From positions 186,001 to 250,000 of the forward strand of contig NZ_KE383843.1 in assembly GCF_000422465.1 (NCBI RefSeq): a stretch of DNA of 64,000 nt, read 5' to 3'. Positions 1-6,886 of this stretch are shown here, in pieces (the first letter of the stretch is position 1; each line of letters begins with the position of its first letter). The DNA comes from Paenibacillus harenae DSM 16969 (GTDB lineage: Bacteria > Bacillota > Bacilli > Paenibacillales > Paenibacillaceae). Below the pieces are notes generated by a model that saw only the letters and a program-made list of their open reading frames with translations, was not told where the DNA came from and ran no database searches. The position numbers and the translations under genes were made by a program.

Positions 1-35
1 TGAAACAAAGAGGTTTATAACCTTAGGTCAAATCG

Positions 36-70
36 CAAAAAGCCCGCTATCGGTTGCGATACGGGCTTAC
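36..70 (-). terminator. Probable terminator hairpin
   Basis: AAGCCCG and CGGGCTT form a stem with a loop of about 15 bases. Read on the minus strand the stem is followed by a short T run, so it would end transcription of the GMC oxidoreductase remnant just upstream. Confidence 0.65.
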
Positions 71-84
71 GTTTTTCATTCCGG

Positions 85-443
85 TTATATTTTATGTTTG
101 CCGATGGTCATATCGGTATTCGTTCGGCCGGTAATATAATCGGACATACGAATGGCCAGAGCAACGGTCGAAAGCGTGGAGTTAACCGCCCCCATCGAAG
201 GTAGGACGCTGTTGTCCGCGACAAACAAACCATTTACGCCATGTACTTGTCCGTGGAAATCAGTTACGGACGTACGACGCCCATTCGACACGTGCCCGAT
301 TCATGATTATCCGCACCGGGCAAAAACAGACATATGTCCGATCCATCAACGGCTGATTTCAATTCAAGCCCGATAATCGAGGCCAGCGCGACATCACGTC
401 TTGTGGATCGCATGGAAGCGCCCGGTGTCGGAGATAAGCCCAT
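85..443 (-). pseudogene. GMC oxidoreductase, C-terminal remnant with frameshift
   Basis: The minus strand encodes the C-terminal substrate/FAD region of a glucose-methanol-choline family flavoenzyme. One frame reads HESGTCRMG, the conserved His-containing motif of this family. The next frame continues with SVTDFHGQVHGVNGLFVADN, the usual motif before the end of the protein. The two lie in different frames, with the shift near position 276, and the upstream frame runs into a stop near position 452. Most of the protein, including the N-terminal FAD-binding motif, is absent. It is a dead fragment left beside the insertion sequence to its right. The family call is firm; the substrate cannot be told. 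Confidence 0.8.
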
Positions 444-636
444 TTCTTAGGCTCAACAGGAATGTTTAGAATTCCTGTAAAACGAAAAGGGAGTCATTTT
501 TAATCACGGTGTTTAGTTTTCATCACGTCGAATCAGTTCCATGACCCCAAGGGAGTGAGAGGTTAACATCAATATACCCTCATCGTTTTTTTAACATATT
601 AAATTCACCTATTCTGTTGAATTATATATCGTCGCT

Positions 637-644
637 TAATGGAA
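637..644. repeat. Left 8-bp target duplication of the IS1595-family element
   Basis: TAATGGAA here is repeated exactly at 6751-6758, directly outside the two ends of the insertion sequence. Eight base pairs is the usual duplication length of the IS1595 family. Confidence 0.85.
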
Positions 645-672
645 GGCTATGTTAACCTTCATTGTTGATATT
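645..672 (+). repeat. Left inverted repeat of the IS1595-family element
   Basis: Starts GGCTATGTTAA and shares a TGTTGAT block with the reverse complement of the right end. About four fifths of the first 27 positions match. Confidence 0.8.
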
Positions 673-732
673 TGAAGTTAACGAACATTTGTTCTATAAT
701 AAGGGTAATCATTTGCTCGGAGCTGATACCCT

Positions 733-900
733 ATGGATTTGAAAGAACTAATCAGACTCGCTAAGAGCTTGGACAATCGGGACAAGCAGCAGCTTATTCG
801 CTTCTTACAGTCGGAAACCAAAGGTGCGGCAGCTCCTACCCGAGTGATTGATGAAAATCAAGAGCAAAAGCATAAAGACGGGCTGGTTTGCCCGCATTGC
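733..900 (+). pseudogene. IS1595-family transposase, N-terminal part (split gene)
   Basis: The frame starts at an ATG with GGAG about ten bases upstream and a TATAAT-like -10 box at 696-701. It encodes 56 residues ending in CPHC, the first half of the N-terminal zinc ribbon of IS1595/ISXO2 transposases. It then runs into the left end of the inserted transposon and stops two codons later. The rest of the gene continues in the matching frame from 5456, after the inserted element and its 5-bp duplication, so the parent protein would have been about 347 residues. Confidence 0.85.
896..900. repeat. Left 5-bp target duplication of the nested transposon
   Basis: ATTGC here matches ATTAC at 5451-5455 in four of five positions. 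Restoring a single copy rebuilds an open transposase frame reading CPHC-H-SHTVV, which supports these exact boundaries. Confidence 0.75.
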
Positions 901-1055
901 TGGTGAGCAAAAATAAAGTTCTTTAATGAGGGGCCAGTAAAATCAAGGATTTCTTGAGTGATAATGATCGACGGCAATAAAATTAAAGTTGTTTAATGGG
1001 ATCGAATAGTCCCAGCTATAGATCAGAAATTGTGAAAATAAACTTGTTTAATGAA
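901..1055. repeat. Left-end repeat array of the nested transposon
   Basis: Three copies of an about 20-bp motif in the same orientation: about 909-930 (AAAATAAAGTTCTTTAATG), 979-1000 (AAAATTAAAGTTGTTTAATG) and 1034-1055 (AAAATAAACTTGTTTAATG). A weaker half copy lies near 1098-1116. They look like binding sites for a TnsB/TniA-type transposase. Confidence 0.75.
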
Positions 1056-1137
1056 TTTGATACAGGATCATTGCCGAATTAGTAAAGAATATCATGGGAA
1101 AATAAAAGTATTTTCTCTGAACAAAGAAACAAAATAA

Positions 1138-1178
1138 AAAAGTGCTTATCCTTGACGCTGCAAAGGTAAGCACTTATT
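1138..1178 (-). terminator. Terminator hairpin after the alpha/beta hydrolase gene
   Basis: AAGTGCTTA and TAAGCACTT pair across a loop of about 18 bases, with a run of T on the minus strand beyond the stem. It lies about 110 bases past the stop of the hydrolase gene. Confidence 0.65.
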
Positions 1179-1289
1179 TCTATATCGAATTCAAGCTAAG
1201 CTTTTTATTAGATTAGGCCCTACCTAACCTTCCTTTTCCGGTGATCCAACACTTTACTCTAATCTACAACACCGATTAAGTGGATCCGT

Positions 1290-2477
1290 TTATTGCGCCA
1301 GCCAAGAGTTGGCCAGTAGCATGGCCCCGCGTGCGGCATTCGTATCTTTCAATGCATTCAGCATAACAAAGTCATGGATCATTCCCTGAAAACGTACAGC
1401 TGTTACGGTTACACCAGCCTCACGAAGCTTGTTTGCATAGGCTTCCCCTTCGTCACGTAATACATCTGCTTCAGCTGTGATGATTAACGCCTCGGGAAGC
1501 CCTTTCAACTGTTCAGTAGTTGCGCGAAGGGGAGAAGCTGTAATTTCCGCTCTTTGCTTTGGATCGGTTGTATATTGATCCCAGAACCATTCCATAGCGT
1601 CACGGCGAAGGAAATAATTCTCAGAAAACTGCTTGTAAGAAGGAGTATCAAATGAAGCATCCGTTACTGGATAGAAAAGCAATTGTTTACTGATTTCCGG
1701 CCCTTTTCGCTCTTTTGCCATCAGTGTGATGGCCGCAGACATATTCCCGCCAACGCTGTCCCCTGCTACAGAAAGCTTTTCCGGATTCATGCCGTACTGC
1801 TTTCCATTCTCAGCTACCCATTCCAACGCTGCGTATACTTCTTCAATCGCCACAGGGTACCTCGCTTCAGGAGAAAGACTGTAATTCGTAAATACGACAG
1901 CCGATTGGGAACCAACTGCAAGCTCGCGTATCAAACGGTCATGAGTATGCGCATTACCAAATACCCAGCCTGCTCCATGTGTATAAAGAATAACTGGGAG
2001 ATCTTGAGGAGCGTTTTTGGGTTTTAGAATTCGAATCGATACTTTTCCGGAAGGCCCGCCGTTAATTGTCAGATCCTCGATATCAACGTCAGGTTTTTCC
2101 ACTGAACCAGACTGAACTTCGTCTACTACTTGACGGCCCTTTTCCGGACCCAAGTCAAACAGATAGGGAGGCTTAGCTGTAGCATCAGCAAATTTCTTGG
2201 CTTCCGGCTCCAAAACTACTTTTTGTTGTTGTGATACATGTTCCTTGCCCGTGATATAGATTGTTTTCGCACCTCCATCCCATTTCACATCAGCACCCAG
2301 CATTTCAGCTAGGGCCCGAACTGATGCGTAGGAGCTTCCATTATTGATCTGAATATCCGCCATTGATTGCTTCCCGTTCACAAATAGCTTTATATCCGCT
2401 GCAGCGTATGCCCCGACTGTTGCAAGAGTAACCGTTGCAAGTGAAGTCCCTAAAACGAGTGCAAGTTTCTTTTTCAT
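1290..2477 (-). CDS. Secreted alpha/beta hydrolase (HSL-type esterase) with copper-amine-oxidase-like N-terminal domain
   Basis: Translation begins at the third codon of the longest frame, seven bases after GGAG. Residues 1 to about 27 form a signal peptide ending in an AYA-type cleavage site. About 28-78 resemble the stalk domain seen in many Paenibacillus surface proteins (copper amine oxidase N-terminal-like, with the SYASVRALAEMLGADVKW signature). The remainder is an alpha/beta hydrolase of the hormone-sensitive-lipase family: HGAGW oxyanion motif near 167, nucleophile in GDSVGG near 241, and likely acid and base in EADVLRDEGE and IHDF near the end. It would act outside the cell on an ester not determined here. 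It is the last gene of the cargo of the nested transposon, about 90 bases after tpx, and may be read through from trxB-tpx. Confidence 0.85.
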   Translation of the reverse strand: MKKKLALVLGTSLATVTLATVGAYAAADIKLFVNGKQSMADIQINNGSSYASVRALAEMLGADVKWDGGAKTIYITGKEHVSQQQKVVLEPEAKKFADATAKPPYLFDLGPEKGRQVVDEVQSGSVEKPDVDIEDLTINGGPSGKVSIRILKPKNAPQDLPVILYTHGAGWVFGNAHTHDRLIRELAVGSQSAVVFTNYSLSPEARYPVAIEEVYAALEWVAENGKQYGMNPEKLSVAGDSVGGNMSAAITLMAKERKGPEISKQLLFYPVTDASFDTPSYKQFSENYFLRRDAMEWFWDQYTTDPKQRAEITASPLRATTEQLKGLPEALIITAEADVLRDEGEAYANKLREAGVTVTAVRFQGMIHDFVMLNALKDTNAARGAMLLANSWLAQ

Positions 2478-2568
2478 GTTCATACTCCTTTATATATTAA
2501 TGTATAAAATACTCGTTGCGAAAGCACTTCCCCTGTTTACATGAGATGAGAAAAAGTAGTCCTTTGCT

Positions 2569-3090
2569 TTAACCCACCAAGTCCACCAACGCTTTCAGCG
2601 CGGTTTCATAATCCGGATGTTCCGTCATTTCCTTCAAATATTCCACGTACCGGACGGTATTGTCAGCATCAAGAATAAAGATGGCGCGCTGGTTTAGCTG
2701 CAATTCTTTAATCAACACGCCATACGCTTGACCGAAGGAACGATGCTTATAATCCGATAAGGCTATGACTTTATCGATTCCCGCAGTCGTGCAAAAACGG
2801 CTTTGAGCAAAGGGCAAGTCTACAGAGATCGTCAAGATGACAACATTTTCACCCAGATTCGCTGCCACTTCGTTAAACCGGCGTGTTTGCGCGTCGCAAA
2901 CCCCGGTATCGAGGGAAGGAACGACAGATACTAATTTGATTTTGCCCTTATAATCGGCAAGACTTACTTCCGTCATCAAATCCCTATTAATCCGAAACTC
3001 TGGTGCCTTATCTCCTACCTTTAATTCCGGACCCACTAAGGTTATCGCCTGTCCTGCCAACGTTGCTGCTCCTATGCGCTCTTGTACCAT
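2569..3090 (-). CDS. tpx: Thiol peroxidase Tpx (atypical 2-Cys peroxiredoxin)
   Basis: The start is the fifth codon of the longest frame because GGAGG lies six bases before it. The 173-residue protein has the Tpx pattern: peroxidatic Cys65 in DTGVCDAQ and resolving Cys100 in SRFC, 35 residues apart as in known Tpx proteins. It reduces hydrogen peroxide and alkyl hydroperoxides in the cytoplasm with electrons from thioredoxin. It follows trxB with a gap of 36 bases, so reductase and peroxidase are likely one transcript, controlled by the divergent OhrR-type regulator. Length and motifs are normal. Confidence 0.93.
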   Translation of the reverse strand: MVQERIGAATLAGQAITLVGPELKVGDKAPEFRINRDLMTEVSLADYKGKIKLVSVVPSLDTGVCDAQTRRFNEVAANLGENVVILTISVDLPFAQSRFCTTAGIDKVIALSDYKHRSFGQAYGVLIKELQLNQRAIFILDADNTVRYVEYLKEMTEHPDYETALKALVDLVG

Positions 3091-3126
3091 GAATACCTCC
3101 ATTTTGGTTAGTTTAAATATTGTAAG

Positions 3127-4056
3127 TTACAGCTGATATTCCAATAAAAAATGCTCGCAATCCAGAGCCGCCATGCAACCGCTGCCCGCCGATGTGATGG
3201 CCTGACGGTACGTATGGTCCTGCACGTCTCCGCAAGCGAACACTCCTTGAATGTTGGTTTTGGAAGTGCCGGGAACAACTTCGATATAACCCAGTGAATC
3301 GGTTTTGAGCTGTCCCTCCAGGAATCCAGTGTTCGGTTCATGGCCGATTGCCAGAAAGATCCCGTCTGTCTCCAGAACTTCCACCTCGCCGCTTGCGTTG
3401 CAGCGGACTTTCAGACCGGTGACTTTATCCTCATTCGACAGCACTTCGAGCGGCGTGTAACCGAGGCTCCACCCAATCTTTGCATTGCCTCGGGCCCGGT
3501 CTTGCATGATTTGCGAAGCCCTAAGCTCTTGTCTGCGATGAACGATGCGAACCTCGGACGCGAACCTTGTCAAAAATTGCGCTTCCTCCATCGCGGTATC
3601 GCCGCCGCCGACCACGATGATTTTCTTGTTTCGGAAGAAGAATCCGTCGCAAGTCGCGCAGGTGCTGACCCCTTTACCGATATTCTCCGACTCGCCGGGA
3701 ATTCCGATTTTTTTCGCGGAAGCCCCGGTCGAAATAATAAGCGAGTCTGCCGTGAGTTCAGCTCCCCCTTCCATAAATAGCGTGAACGGTCGCTTCGACA
3801 AGTCAACGCGGGCTACATAACCGGATTGTATCCGGGCGCCGAATCGTTCGGCCTGCTTCCGCATGTTGTCCATTAGCTCCGATCCCGTGATTCCATCCGG
3901 AAATCCTGGAAAATTCTCTACTTCCGTTGTCGTCGTTAGCTGACCGCCCGGCTGCTCACCCTCGATGATGAGCGGAAACAGGTTAGCCCTTGCCAAATAG
4001 ATGGCTGCCGTCAATCCGGCCGGCCCCGTGCCGATAATAATCGTTTGATAATGCAT
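3127..4056 (-). CDS. trxB: Thioredoxin reductase, first copy
   Basis: The start is the fourth codon of the longest frame, placed after GAGAGGGG. The protein has an N-terminal FAD-binding motif (IGTGPAG), an NADPH-binding motif ([12 protein letters not shown]), the redox-active CATC disulfide before DGFF and the C-terminal FAD motif FACGDVQD. It passes electrons from NADPH through FAD to thioredoxin. A second TrxB lies at 21610-22542; the two are clearly related but not identical, and this one is transposon cargo. It is transcribed divergently from ohrR and followed closely by tpx. A minus-strand promoter (TTGACA at 4153-4158, TATGAT at 4129-4134) overlaps an operator-like repeat. Confidence 0.94.
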   Translation of the reverse strand: MHYQTIIIGTGPAGLTAAIYLARANLFPLIIEGEQPGGQLTTTTEVENFPGFPDGITGSELMDNMRKQAERFGARIQSGYVARVDLSKRPFTLFMEGGAELTADSLIISTGASAKKIGIPGESENIGKGVSTCATCDGFFFRNKKIIVVGGGDTAMEEAQFLTRFASEVRIVHRRQELRASQIMQDRARGNAKIGWSLGYTPLEVLSNEDKVTGLKVRCNASGEVEVLETDGIFLAIGHEPNTGFLEGQLKTDSLGYIEVVPGTSKTNIQGVFACGDVQDHTYRQAITSAGSGCMAALDCEHFLLEYQL

Positions 4057-4084
4057 GATGAACACCCCTCTCCTCTTTCAAATC

Positions 4085-4250
4085 ATTAATTTGTCAAAAA
4101 TTTAATTTTGCACAAACTTTATGTCTGGATCATAACATCCCGGGAATTAATTTGTCAACAATTTAATTTTGCACAAAGTAATATTTCTTTTTGTTTGACA
4201 ACTCTTGATAACAGGAGTATTTTTTGAAATAAGATTGTGCAAAATTTAAT
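4085..4250. promoter_or_regulatory. OhrR-type operator array and divergent promoters between trxB and ohrR
   Basis: A 32-bp unit occurs at 4085-4116 and again at 4146-4177 with one mismatch; its core on the minus strand is TTTGTGCAAAATTAAAT. A shorter inverted copy (ATTGTGCAAAATTTAAT) lies at 4234-4250. The minus promoter for trxB has TTGACA at 4153-4158 and TATGAT at 4129-4134, 18 bases apart. The plus promoter for ohrR has TTGACA at 4195-4200 and TATTTT at 4218-4223. One repeat covers the trxB -35 box, one lies downstream of its start site, and the third covers the ohrR start site. The AT-rich AAATTAAATT core resembles known OhrR operators. Confidence 0.7.
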
Positions 4251-4276
4251 GATTGGAATAAGGAGAGGATTATCAT

Positions 4277-4720
4277 ATGGACCCAAAAAATCTCTTAAAG
4301 CTGGAGGAGCATATCTGTTTTTCCTTATATGCTTGTTCGAGGGCGATATTTCGGATGTATCGGCCATTACTCGACGAATTGGAGATAACGTACCCGCAAT
4401 ATCTTGTACTTTTGGTTCTATGGGATCGTCGGGAATGTTCGATTAAGGAGCTCAGCGAGACCCTGAGTTTGGATTCGGGTACCCTTACTCCTATGCTCAA
4501 AAGGATGGAATCTGCAAACCTTATTGTCCGTAAGCGTTCCGGTAGCGATGAGAGAGTTGTAAATATACAAATCACCGAATCGGGGATGGCGCTTGAGGAG
4601 AAGGCGGTCTGTATTCCGGAAGCCATGCTGGCCTCCAGCGGGATGACTGCAGAGGAAGTTATGCAGTTGAATCATGCCATTAAGAAATTAATGTCTCACG
4701 TTGAACGAATTCAACCGTAA
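4277..4720 (+). CDS. ohrR: OhrR-family organic hydroperoxide sensor (MarR family)
   Basis: The 147-residue protein matches Bacillus OhrR along its length: sensing Cys14 in the EEHICFSLYACSRA segment, ITYPQYL in the dimer region, and the winged helix with LDSGTLTPMLKRME. In that family, oxidation of the N-terminal cysteine by organic peroxide releases DNA. Here there is no ohrA gene; the regulator is divergent from trxB-tpx, with repeated operator-like sequences between them, so it probably controls those genes and itself. The start has GGAG at a normal distance. The extra Cys20 could make an intramolecular disulfide, but that is a guess. Confidence 0.9.
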   Translation: MDPKNLLKLEEHICFSLYACSRAIFRMYRPLLDELEITYPQYLVLLVLWDRRECSIKELSETLSLDSGTLTPMLKRMESANLIVRKRSGSDERVVNIQITESGMALEEKAVCIPEAMLASSGMTAEEVMQLNHAIKKLMSHVERIQP

Positions 4721-4943
4721 CACCGGTTTGGATTAATATTGCCCTTGCCGACTCATCTAGGATTTTATAATCCTCACGTTTCTACAGGTGGGGTTAATAA
4801 AGCACATTAAAGCGTTAGTTTTATTGCTTCCACATTCAAAGATAAGTAAAATGATCTGCTTATGATCACTGTACACGCATGAAGCCTTAGCGATCTACTT
4901 GAATATGTGTTATTTGAACATTGTGCGTTTGGGTTGAATAAAC
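4721..4943. other. Gene-free spacer in the nested transposon
   Basis: I see no credible coding frame or repeat between the ohrR stop and the hairpin at 4944. Confidence 0.5.
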
Positions 4944-4988
4944 AAAAAAACTGCCTCCACTTAAGTGTTTAGGGAAGCAGTTTTTTTA
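4944..4988. terminator. Bidirectional terminator-like hairpin
   Basis: AAAAAACTGC and GCAGTTTTTT pair across a loop of about 24 bases. Runs of A and T on both sides mean it could serve both strands. It lies about 220 bases after ohrR. Confidence 0.6.
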
Positions 4989-5030
4989 TTGTACGAGGAA
5001 ATCAGAAAGCCTACTTCATCATATCCGCTT

Positions 5031-5276
5031 TCATCCGGATAGATGGCGAGCTGCGGTCCCCTCACCCTTTTCAAATGGTGCGAGAAACAGATAATTCTTC
5101 GCATAATAGAAGAAGCGGTCAAAATAAAACAAGGACAAGAATATAAGTAAAACTATGCCTGCAGCGATTGACCAATTCGCCGGCAGCCTGAGAGTTTTAT
5201 GGCTGCAGTAAATCGAACGTAACGGAGAATTCCGAGTTATATTTATAGGACCACCGCCGTAGACCGAGTCTTCCCA
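5031..5276 (-). pseudogene. C-terminal fragment of a membrane protein, unidentified
   Basis: A minus-strand frame of about 80 codons without a start ends with one strong hydrophobic segment (WSIAAGIVLLIFLSLFYF) followed by a charged tail and a stop. An in-frame stop lies just upstream of the first readable codon. I do not recognise the family. It lies between the hairpin and the right-end repeats of the transposon, so it is probably a cargo gene truncated when the element was shortened. Confidence 0.35.
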
Positions 5277-5344
5277 CTATTCTAATCGAAAACAGTCAGC
5301 TTACGACCACCACTCAATCGGGTATACACACGAGGTGGTTTCGC

Positions 5345-5450
5345 CATTAAAGAACTTTATTTTCACAGAGCCCCTATTTTTCGGTCCAGATTAAAGAACT
5401 TTATTTTCAGTTAAACAACTTCAATTAAAGAACTTTATTTTCTCTCACCA
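5345..5450. repeat. Right-end repeat array of the nested transposon
   Basis: Copies of the end motif in inverted orientation to the left array lie at 5345-5366, 5389-5410 and 5422-5443, each containing ATTAAAGAACTTTATTTT. A half copy (TTAAACAACTT) lies at 5411-5421. The outermost copy ends in CTCACCA at 5450. Confidence 0.78.
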
Positions 5451-5455
5451 ATTAC
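5451..5455. repeat. Right 5-bp target duplication of the nested transposon
   Basis: ATTAC, matching ATTGC at 896-900 in four of five bases. The coding sequence of the interrupted transposase resumes at 5456. Confidence 0.75.
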
Positions 5456-6331
5456 CATAGCCATACCGTTGTTCGTTTCGGAAAGTACACAATTACAACA
5501 CGCGCAGGTGTGGTCAAACGCCAACGTTATCGCTGCAAGTCTTGCCTCCAAACGTTCAATGACCTGACGAATACGCCTCTCCAGCGGACACGGCGACCTC
5601 ATCTGTGGGTTCGCTTTATAGAACTGATGATTGAAGGATTTTCGCTGCGAAAATGCGCCGAACTGATGTATGAAGAGGTTTCATTCGTGACCCTCTTTTA
5701 CTGGCGCCATAAGATTCTCGCTGCGCTTAAACTGGTTCCGACCGAAGCATTTCAAGGTATAGTCGAAATGGACGAGACCTATTTCCTATACTCGGAAAAG
5801 GGTAGGCGGAATATTACCGAACGCAAGCAGCGTAAGCGCGGCGGAAAAGCGAAGCACCGAGGCATCAGCAATGTCCAAATCTGCGTACTGATCGCCTGAG
5901 ACCGTCAGAAGATGACCTTCTCAGGAGTTCTTGGGCGTGGGCGCATCCGTACTGCAAAACTGGATGAAGCAATCGGCTTTCACCTTTCGAACTCCAACGT
6001 GCTTTGCACGGATTCCTGGCGTGCGTTCAGTTCCTATGCCAATCAAAAGGGTTTGGCACATTACCGTTTCAAGTCCGATGGGAAACAGCGCGTCAAAGGT
6101 GTTTATCATATCCAGAACGTCAATAGCTACCATAGCCGTCTGAAGAAATGGATGGACCGCTTCAACGGAGTAGCAACCAAGTATTTGGAGCATTACCTGA
6201 CGTGGTTCCGCTATCTCGACTGCAAGGAATATGAGAACACAGCGTCGAATAAGAAAAACATGTTGGTCTCCTCATGCCTGTTTTCTGTGAAGGATACGAA
6301 CGCCAGACTTCGACGGATGGCTTACTTTTGA
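5456..6331 (+). pseudogene. IS1595-family transposase, C-terminal part with nonsense codon
   Basis: The frame resumes exactly after the 5-bp duplication with SHTVVRFGKY and the second zinc-ribbon pair (RYRCKSC). Catalytic-type motifs follow: VEMDETYF, CTDSWRAF, and NSYHSRLKKWMDRFNGVATK leading to YLEHYLTWFRYLD, the DDE-like core of the ISXO2/IS1595 group. A TGA at 5897-5899, where CGA (Arg) would fit, interrupts the frame; the protein continues in the same frame to 6331. The gene is therefore broken twice, by the transposon and by this stop. Confidence 0.88.
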
Positions 6332-6409
6332 GCTAACGGGAGGATAATTCCAAATTGTGGAGTTATCGAATATACACGAAAAAGGATAGTATAAGGTGGG
6401 TCGCTATTT

Positions 6410-6652
6410 ATGGAGTATGTTGAAAGATATGTTGTTGAATTGGAAGATGGGACATTCGCGTTATGGGGGCAATTTGAAAAAGGTAGAGAACATAATATAC
6501 TGCCGATGAAGGATTTCTACAATGCGACATTATTTCGAAAAGAACATGCTGAGCTCAAAGTTGTTCAGATTAATAAAGGAGAATGGCTCTATTATGGAGA
6601 TGAACCCAAAAAAGCAGTAGGCATTCGTAAAGTTGAAATGAAAATTGTATAA
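6410..6652 (+). CDS. Small passenger protein inside the IS1595-family element
   Basis: An 80-residue frame with a good ribosome site (AAGGTGGG) before its ATG encodes a charged soluble protein without signal or membrane segment. I do not recognise the family. It lies between the transposase stop and the right inverted repeat, so it moves with the element; passenger genes are known in some IS1595 groups. It is followed by a terminator hairpin at 6688. The normal ribosome site, lack of frame damage and terminator suggest a real gene. Confidence 0.6.
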   Translation: MEYVERYVVELEDGTFALWGQFEKGREHNILPMKDFYNATLFRKEHAELKVVQINKGEWLYYGDEPKKAVGIRKVEMKIV

Positions 6653-6687
6653 AAGACTGGTTACGCTAACGGTACGATAGATTAATA

Positions 6688-6714
6688 AACCGCTCTTTAC
6701 GGGGCGGTTATATT
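6688..6714 (+). terminator. Terminator after the IS passenger gene
   Basis: AACCGC and GCGGTT form a stem with a 10-base loop followed by a TATATTTT run, about 35 bases after the passenger stop. Confidence 0.65.
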
Positions 6715-6722
6715 TTCGGCTG

Positions 6723-6750
6723 AAAATCAACATTGAGATTTAACATAGCC
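6723..6750 (-). repeat. Right inverted repeat of the IS1595-family element
   Basis: Its reverse complement starts GGCTATGTTAA and shares the TGTTGAT block with the left end. Confidence 0.8.
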
Positions 6751-6758
6751 TAATGGAA
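6751..6758. repeat. Right 8-bp target duplication of the IS1595-family element
   Basis: TAATGGAA, identical to 637-644 and adjoining the right inverted repeat. Confidence 0.85.
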
Positions 6759-6795
6759 AAAGAGAACCACTTCTTAAAAGGCTAGTTCTCTTTTC
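6757..6795 (-). terminator. Terminator hairpin of the first importer cluster
   Basis: AAAAGAGAAC and GTTCTCTTTT form a perfect stem flanked by A/T runs, about 90 bases past the stop of the last gene of the cluster. Confidence 0.7.
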
Positions 6796-6886
6796 TAAAC
6801 GCTTGTATTGTATCCTTGGCTTCCATTGCAGCTTCTACATACAAGTATGCATTATCCGGCGACCATGGAAAGGTGGTACTGGATTT

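Larger units (their letters stand above)
901..5450. mobile_element. 4.55-kb transposase-less transposon with Tn7/Tn5053-like ends and redox cargo
   Basis: The element begins TGGTGAG and ends CTCACCA. The terminal 27 bases are inverted repeats with two mismatches, and further copies of AAATAAAGTTCTTTAAT lie inside each end. TG...CA termini, tandem transposase-binding-type repeats at both ends and a 5-bp target duplication are hallmarks of Tn7/Tn5053/Tn552-type DDE transposons. No transposase, AAA ATPase or TniQ gene lies inside. The cargo is an alpha/beta hydrolase, tpx, trxB, an ohrR-type regulator and a membrane protein fragment. It is either a deletion derivative or a non-autonomous element moved in trans. 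The boundaries are confirmed by the restored reading frame of the interrupted transposase. Confidence 0.85.
645..6750 (+). mobile_element. IS1595-family insertion sequence interrupted by a second transposon
   Basis: The ends are imperfect inverted repeats: both start GGCTATGTTAA and continue with a shared TGTTGAT block (645 to about 672, and about 6723 to 6750). They are flanked by the 8-bp direct repeat TAATGGAA. Inside are an ISXO2/IS1595-type transposase gene in two parts and a small passenger gene at 6410-6652. Removing the nested element with one 5-bp duplication (901-5455) leaves an element of about 1.55 kb with a continuous transposase frame apart from one nonsense codon. The element is therefore dead unless helped in trans. 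Ends and duplication are seen directly; the family call rests on the transposase motifs. Confidence 0.88.
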
